The position numbers were made by a program, and so were the translations under genes. A stretch of DNA of 9,689 nucleotides, from NCBI GenBank assembly GCA_002293365.1, contig DBDD01000187.1:7223-16911 (forward strand), given 5' to 3'. Below are positions 6,703 to 9,689 of the stretch, piece after piece. Under the pieces are notes generated by a model. That model had not been told where the DNA came from. It made no database searches and worked only from the letters and a program-made list of their open reading frames with translations. The stretch comes from Christensenella sp. UBA941. Lineage in GTDB: Bacteria > Bacillota > Clostridia > Christensenellales > UBA941. Every line of letters begins with the position of its first letter. The stretch's first letter is position 1.

Positions 6703-6790
6703 TGATTAATACATCGTAGGGGACGATGGCAATCGTCCCGGTCACTATCTGCGGATTACCATCCGCCCCTACAATAGTGCGTATTAATCA
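6703..6790 (-). terminator. Large inverted repeat just downstream of putP, candidate 3'-end structure
   Basis: TGATTAATAC (6703-6712) and GTATTAATCA (6781-6790) form a perfect 10-bp inverted repeat enclosing the short palindromic unit at 6715-6773. Within it CACTAT (6743-6748) and ATAGTG (6774-6779) also pair. The structure starts nine bases past the putP stop codon, so it would form at the 3' end of putP mRNA. There is no U-tract, so termination is only inferred. Confidence 0.45.
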
Positions 6791-6798
6791 TCGTTTGC

Positions 6799-8331
6799 CT
6801 AAATATCGGCCTTTAGCGCGTCCTCGAACCGGTCCTGAATCTCCTTGTCCGGTTCCGCCGTCATCTTTGAAACGATATAAATGCACACGCACGAGATGAT
6901 GAACGCCGGTAAAAGCTCATACAGGCCGAAGAACGGCTTTATGAGCTCCTTCCAAACGATAACCGTTACGCCGCCGGAGACGACGCCCGCAATCGCGCCC
7001 TGGGCGTTCATGCGCTTCCAGTATACCGAGATCAGGATCGCCGGGCCGAACGCGCCGCCGAAGCCTGCCCACGCGTACGAAACGAGGCTGAACACGCTGG
7101 AGTTGCTGTCGAGCGCAAGCAGCGCCGCGATTATCGCCACGACGATAACCGTTGCGCGGCTCATCAGCATGAGCTGCTTATCCGTGGCGTCCTTCTTGAA
7201 GATCGAGCGGTAGATATCCTCCGAAACGGCGGAGCTCGTAACCAATAGCTGCGAGTCGGCTGTGGACATGATCGCCGCGAGGATAGCCGTAAGCAGAGCG
7301 CCCGCTATGATGGCAAGGCCCGGGCCGTTGAATACGACGCGCACCAGCTCTATAAACACCTTTTCCCCGTCCATAGAGGCGAAAGTGTTCGGCTCCATCG
7401 TGATTGAGAGATAAGCCTTGCCGACGACGCCTATGACCACGGCCAGCGCCAGCGAGATTATGACCCAAACCATCGCAATACGGCGGGCGGGCTTAATCTC
7501 TTTGGAATGCTTGATGCCCATAAAGCGCGTTATGATATGCGGCTGGCCGAAATAGCCGAGGCCCCACGCCAGCGCGGAGGCGATACCCAGCGCGCCGTAG
7601 GTTTCGAAGCCAAGCCAGTCGGAGCCGCTCAAGAGACGCCCCGCTATGTCGGGCGAAGAGAGCAGCTCGTTGACCTTGCCCGTTCCGCCGACGTCGCTTA
7701 TGGCGACGATTGTAAGCAGTATCAGCGCGATGAACATAAGCACGCCTTGGATTAAGTCCGTCCAGCAGACGGCCTTGAAGCCGCCGAGGAACGTGTAGGA
7801 AACGATGATGATCGTGCCTATTAGAAGCGCTATGCGGTAGTCGAGCGCGAAGACCGCTTCAAAGAGCTTCGCGCCGGCGGCGAATTGGGAGGCCGTATAG
7901 ATTAAGAAGAAGACGATGATGAAAATTGCGGCGGCCGTGCGCAGAATCTTGGTTTTATCCTTGAATCTATTTTCAAGGTAGGACGGTATAGTTATGGAAT
8001 CGGAATAAATCTGCGTGCTCTTGCGCAAGCGCCTCGCGAGGAACAGCCAGTTTATGTATGTGCCTATCGCAAGGCCCACAGCCGTCCAGACAGCCTCCGC
8101 GAGGCCGTTGTTCTCCAAAATAAGGAAGGCCGTGCCTGGCAGGCCCATCAGGAGCCAGCCGCTCATATCGGAGGCTTGCGCGCTCATCGCCGTAACCCAC
8201 GGATTGAGCGAGCGCCCGCCGAGCAGATAATCCCTTTGGTCTTTGTTGCGCGAATAGAAGTAGAACCCCACTCCGATCATCGCGAGCAGATAGAGCCCCA
8301 ATACGATACCATGAACCACAACGTCTTGCAT
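6799..8331 (-). CDS. putP: Sodium/proline symporter
   Basis: A 510-residue SSS-family transporter importing L-proline with Na+ across the cytoplasmic membrane; about a dozen or more hydrophobic segments are visible. The sequence follows E. coli PutP closely from memory: LGGRSL (37-42), ASDMSGWLLMGLPG (53-66), WGLGYFGQPHI (256-266), MST (355-357) and VSYAWAGFG (417-425). With the start at 8331, the sodium-site aspartate falls at D55, the same number as in E. coli PutP, which supports this start over the upstream in-frame one at 8403. S356 and T357 correspond to the other known sodium ligands. The ribosome binding site is modest (AGGGG, eight bases upstream). The gene has its own divergent upstream region shared with fba and looks monocistronic. 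No proline dehydrogenase is in the window, so whether it serves catabolism or osmoprotection is open. Confidence 0.93.
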   Translation of the reverse strand: MQDVVVHGIVLGLYLLAMIGVGFYFYSRNKDQRDYLLGGRSLNPWVTAMSAQASDMSGWLLMGLPGTAFLILENNGLAEAVWTAVGLAIGTYINWLFLARRLRKSTQIYSDSITIPSYLENRFKDKTKILRTAAAIFIIVFFLIYTASQFAAGAKLFEAVFALDYRIALLIGTIIIVSYTFLGGFKAVCWTDLIQGVLMFIALILLTIVAISDVGGTGKVNELLSSPDIAGRLLSGSDWLGFETYGALGIASALAWGLGYFGQPHIITRFMGIKHSKEIKPARRIAMVWVIISLALAVVIGVVGKAYLSITMEPNTFASMDGEKVFIELVRVVFNGPGLAIIAGALLTAILAAIMSTADSQLLVTSSAVSEDIYRSIFKKDATDKQLMLMSRATVIVVAIIAALLALDSNSSVFSLVSYAWAGFGGAFGPAILISVYWKRMNAQGAIAGVVSGGVTVIVWKELIKPFFGLYELLPAFIISCVCIYIVSKMTAEPDKEIQDRFEDALKADI

Positions 8332-8485
8332 AAAAACAACCCCTAACTCAATAAATGAAAATAACGTATGTATCAAATTACCACATCGTGGCGCAATTTT
8401 CAAGAATTATCGCGTTTTATCGAGATTTATGGCTTGGAAGCCTTTGGTAATGGTCAGGCCCCTATGCAAACGCCATGCAATCGGG

Positions 8486-8501
8486 TATACTGTACGATAA
8501 T
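8486..8501 (+). promoter_or_regulatory. Candidate -10 region(s) for fba
   Basis: TATACT (8486-8491) and GATAAT (8496-8501) each match the sigma-A -10 consensus at five of six positions, 30-45 bp before the fba start. Neither has a convincing -35 element at the proper distance, so the exact promoter is uncertain. Confidence 0.4.
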
Positions 8502-8517
8502 ATTAAGTGAAAACATG

Positions 8518-8524
8518 AAGGAGG
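8518..8524 (+). promoter_or_regulatory. Strong ribosome binding site of fba
   Basis: AAGGAGG, nine bases before the ATG at 8534. This is the best Shine-Dalgarno match in the window, fitting a highly expressed glycolytic gene. Confidence 0.85.
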
Positions 8525-8533
8525 AAACAGAGG

Positions 8534-9469
8534 ATGCCACTGGTAAACAGCAAAGAGATGTTCAAAAAGGCATACCAGGGAGGGTACGCCATCGGCGCGT
8601 TCAACGTTAACAACATGGAGATAATCCAGGGGATTACGGAGGCCGCGAAGGAAGAAAAAGCGCCGCTGATCCTTCAGGTTTCTTCCGGCGCGCGTAAATA
8701 CGCGAACCATACCTACCTGATGAAGCTCATCGAAGCCGCGCTTGTTGAAACCGACCTGCCGATTTGCGTGCATCTCGACCATGGCGATACGTTCGAGCTG
8801 TGCAAGAGCTGCATCGACGGCGGCTTTACGTCCGTCATGATCGACGGCTCGCACCATTCCTTTGAGGAGAATATCGCTCTGACGAAGAAGGTCGTCGAGT
8901 ACGCGCACGACCATAACGTAACCGTCGAGGGCGAATTGGGCCGCCTCGCCGGCATAGAGGACGCCGTAAACGTATCCGCCGAGGACGCTTCCTATACCCG
9001 CCCCGAGGAGGTACAGGAATTCGTCGAGAAGACGGGCGTGGATTCGCTCGCCATCGCCATCGGCACTAGCCACGGCGCGTATAAATTCAAGCCCGGACAA
9101 AACCCGCAGCTCCGGTTCGACATATTGGAAGAGGTGGAAAAGCGGCTGCCGAATTTCCCGATCGTGCTGCACGGCGCGTCGAGCGTCATGCCCGAGTTCG
9201 TGAAGATGATCAACGAAAACGGCGGCAAGATGCCCGACGCCATCGGCATTCCGGAAGAGATGCTGCGCCAGGCCGCGAAGATGGCCGTATGCAAGATCAA
9301 CATCGACTCCGACCTGCGCCTCGCTATGACGGGCTCGATCCGCAAGTACTTCGCGGACAACCCCTCGCACTTTGACCCGCGCCAGTATCTCTCGCCCGCG
9401 CGCGCCGCGATTAAAGAGATGGTACGGCATAAGCTTATTCATGTGCTGGGGTGCAACGGGAAAGCCTAG
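8534..9469 (+). CDS. fba: Class II fructose-1,6-bisphosphate aldolase
   Basis: A 311-residue zinc-dependent cytoplasmic aldolase that reversibly splits fructose 1,6-bisphosphate into dihydroxyacetone phosphate and glyceraldehyde 3-phosphate in glycolysis and gluconeogenesis. HLDHG (80-84) supplies the catalytic D82 and zinc ligand H83; EGELG (132-136), GTSHGAYK (177-184, H180) and HGASS (213-217, H213) supply the other metal and phosphate-binding elements; KINIDSDLR (254-262) is the conserved C-terminal phosphate-binding strand. Length and the NPSHFDPRQYLSPAR tail are normal for the bacterial class II enzyme. It is the only plus-strand gene, divergent from putP, and appears monocistronic, followed by a hairpin that may terminate it. 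Tagatose-bisphosphate aldolase (GatY/KbaY type) is an alternative within the same fold, but no tagatose or galactitol genes are nearby. Confidence 0.92.
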   Translation: MPLVNSKEMFKKAYQGGYAIGAFNVNNMEIIQGITEAAKEEKAPLILQVSSGARKYANHTYLMKLIEAALVETDLPICVHLDHGDTFELCKSCIDGGFTSVMIDGSHHSFEENIALTKKVVEYAHDHNVTVEGELGRLAGIEDAVNVSAEDASYTRPEEVQEFVEKTGVDSLAIAIGTSHGAYKFKPGQNPQLRFDILEEVEKRLPNFPIVLHGASSVMPEFVKMINENGGKMPDAIGIPEEMLRQAAKMAVCKINIDSDLRLAMTGSIRKYFADNPSHFDPRQYLSPARAAIKEMVRHKLIHVLGCNGKA

Positions 9470-9476
9470 TAGTAGT

Positions 9477-9500
9477 TAGGAATTAGGAACTAGGAATTAG
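9477..9500 (+). repeat. Heptamer tandem repeat after fba
   Basis: TAGGAAT, TAGGAAC, TAGGAAT and a partial TAG follow each other with a 7-bp period starting seven bases past the fba stop. It adds several stop codons and has no coding role. It may mark the edge of a repeat element that continues through the following hairpins. Confidence 0.85.
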
Positions 9501-9513
9501 TATATGCTTATTT

Positions 9514-9553
9514 AACCCGTTTCCCCGGCGCAGCCGGGGAAACGGGTTTCTTA
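9514..9553 (+). terminator. Perfect 16-bp GCA-loop hairpin, likely fba terminator, first of a pair
   Basis: AACCCGTTTCCCCGGC pairs perfectly with 9533-9548 across a GCA loop at 9530-9532, followed by a short TCTT tract. Position and stability fit an intrinsic terminator of fba, although the T-run is weak. The core GGCGCAGCC is shared with the hairpins at 6606-6638 and 9561-9589, while the stem is different. Confidence 0.6.
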
Positions 9554-9560
9554 ACAAAGT

Positions 9561-9589
9561 AATCCGAAGCGGCGCAGCCGCTTCGGATT
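9561..9589. repeat. Perfect 13-bp GCA-triloop hairpin, second of a pair
   Basis: AATCCGAAGCGGC pairs perfectly with its complement around GCA at 9574-9576. It follows the fba hairpin after 12 bases. The stem is unrelated in sequence to the neighbouring hairpin, but the nine-base core GGCGCAGCC is identical. Confidence 0.85.
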
Positions 9590-9601
9590 GTATTAAATAT
9601 G

Positions 9602-9631
9602 ATGACAAAACCATACATTATATGATATAGT
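9602..9631 (+). promoter_or_regulatory. Promoter-like sequence at the right edge
   Basis: ATGACA (9602-9607) and TATAGT (9626-9631) each match sigma-A consensus hexamers at five of six positions with an 18-bp spacer in AT-rich DNA. It would drive plus-strand transcription out of the window, starting near 9638. Confidence 0.5.
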
Positions 9632-9636
9632 TTTTA

Positions 9637-9689
9637 TGCGCACATTCTCGCTATTGTGCGCAGGGAGCCGTTGGGTGTGGAGCGTCCGC
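9637..9689 (+). other. 5' part of an unidentified transcript or gene, cut by the window end
   Basis: TGCGCACA (9637-9644) and TGTGCGCA (9655-9662) form a perfect 8-bp stem with a 10-nt loop exactly where a transcript from the preceding promoter would begin, followed by a GC-rich stretch. It could be a structured leader or a small RNA. An ATG at 9636 is open to the window end (18 codons), but it has no ribosome binding site, so coding is doubtful. I do not recognise an RNA family. Confidence 0.35.

Larger units (their letters stand above)
6527..6773. mobile_element. 247-bp MITE-like element related to the 203-bp one, ends diverged
   Basis: The left end begins TGTAGGGTTACCACCC (6527-6542), with GGGT/ACCC around TACC, and the right end finishes ATCCGCCCCTACA at 6773. 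Between them is the same order of parts as in the 203-bp element: a GAA-loop hairpin (6563-6595), then a GCA-loop hairpin (6606-6638), then a spacer. The right portion carries two end-type palindromes, GGGACGAT/ATCGTCCC at 6720-6739 and GCGGAT/ATCCGC at 6751-6766, so 6715-6773 may be a second, short copy nested at this end. The left end is flush with the potD ribosome binding site: its first base is the A of AGGAGA on the minus strand. No coding sequence is seen inside. Confidence 0.6.
8332..8533. promoter_or_regulatory. Divergent putP/fba intergenic region with phased TTAT repeats
   Basis: This 202-bp region must hold the promoters of both flanking genes. A 10-bp-period repeat is visible: TTATCG at 8407, TTATCG at 8417 and TTATGG at 8427, all on the same helix face, and possibly a regulator site or a bend. 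Two short palindromes flank it, CCAC-ATC-GTGG (8381-8391) and GGCTT-GG-AAGCC (8431-8442). No convincing -35/-10 pair for putP was found. The GNA-type hairpins and TGTAGGG ends seen in the other gaps are absent here. Confidence 0.5.

Noticed and set aside
8332..8403. Upstream in-frame start for putP adding 24 residues
   Set aside because: The shorter start has a ribosome binding site and puts the sodium-site aspartate at D55, as in E. coli PutP.
8462..9442. 326-codon open frame on the minus strand opposite fba
   Set aside because: It lies almost wholly antisense to a clear aldolase gene, is rich in Arg, Val, His and Leu as expected from the opposite strand of a GC-rich gene, and shows no recognisable family.
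9637..9689. Known RNA (6S, RNase P, SRP, T-box leader)
   Set aside because: The visible 53 bases do not match the conserved motifs I know for these families, and the sequence is cut off.

Overview
The window carries seven complete protein genes and an unusual number of structured intergenic repeats. Base composition is moderately GC-rich in genes. Strong AGGAGG-type ribosome binding sites, one TTG start, a lipoprotein-type binding protein and the repeat style together suggest an anaerobic Firmicute (Clostridia, gut type). This is an inference; no rRNA or other marker gene is present.

Layout from left to right. Positions 1-120 hold two copies of a 42-bp direct repeat and a hairpin downstream of the first gene. 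On the minus strand, 121-2439 encodes a large cytoplasmic glycoside hydrolase of the GH63/MGH1-like (alpha/alpha)6-barrel type. A 203-bp repeat element (2465-2667) separates it from a four-gene ABC transporter operon, also on minus and read from right to left: potD-like lipoprotein (5428-6516), potB-like permease (4592-5431), potC-like permease (3692-4498) and potA-like ATPase (2668-3723). The genes overlap (potD/potB by 4 bp, potC/potA by 32 bp) except at potB/potC, where a 78-bp palindromic repeat sits in the gap. A second large element (6527-6773) separates potD from putP (6799-8331, minus), a Na+/proline symporter. A 202-bp divergent intergenic region follows, then fba (8534-9469, plus), a class II fructose-bisphosphate aldolase. 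The last 220 bp hold a heptamer repeat, two strong hairpins, a promoter-like sequence and the 5' part of an unidentified transcript or gene cut by the window edge.

Functionally, the pot genes form one complete importer of the spermidine/putrescine class (binding lipoprotein, two permeases, ATPase), while putP imports proline with sodium. The hydrolase and the aldolase are carbohydrate genes with no visible mechanistic link to the importers. All genes are of known families.

The part least explained by known annotation is the repeat system. Two large elements and one short one share inverted ends beginning TGTAGGG, and each end folds into its own small hairpin whose arms differ between copies but stay complementary. 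Three tandem hairpin pairs (2512-2586, 6563-6638, 9514-9589) all have cores of the form GCGNAGC, i.e. GAA or GCA triloops closed by GC pairs. Their stems are otherwise divergent yet base-paired. All three pairs lie at 3' ends of transcription units, and the short element inside the operon has none.
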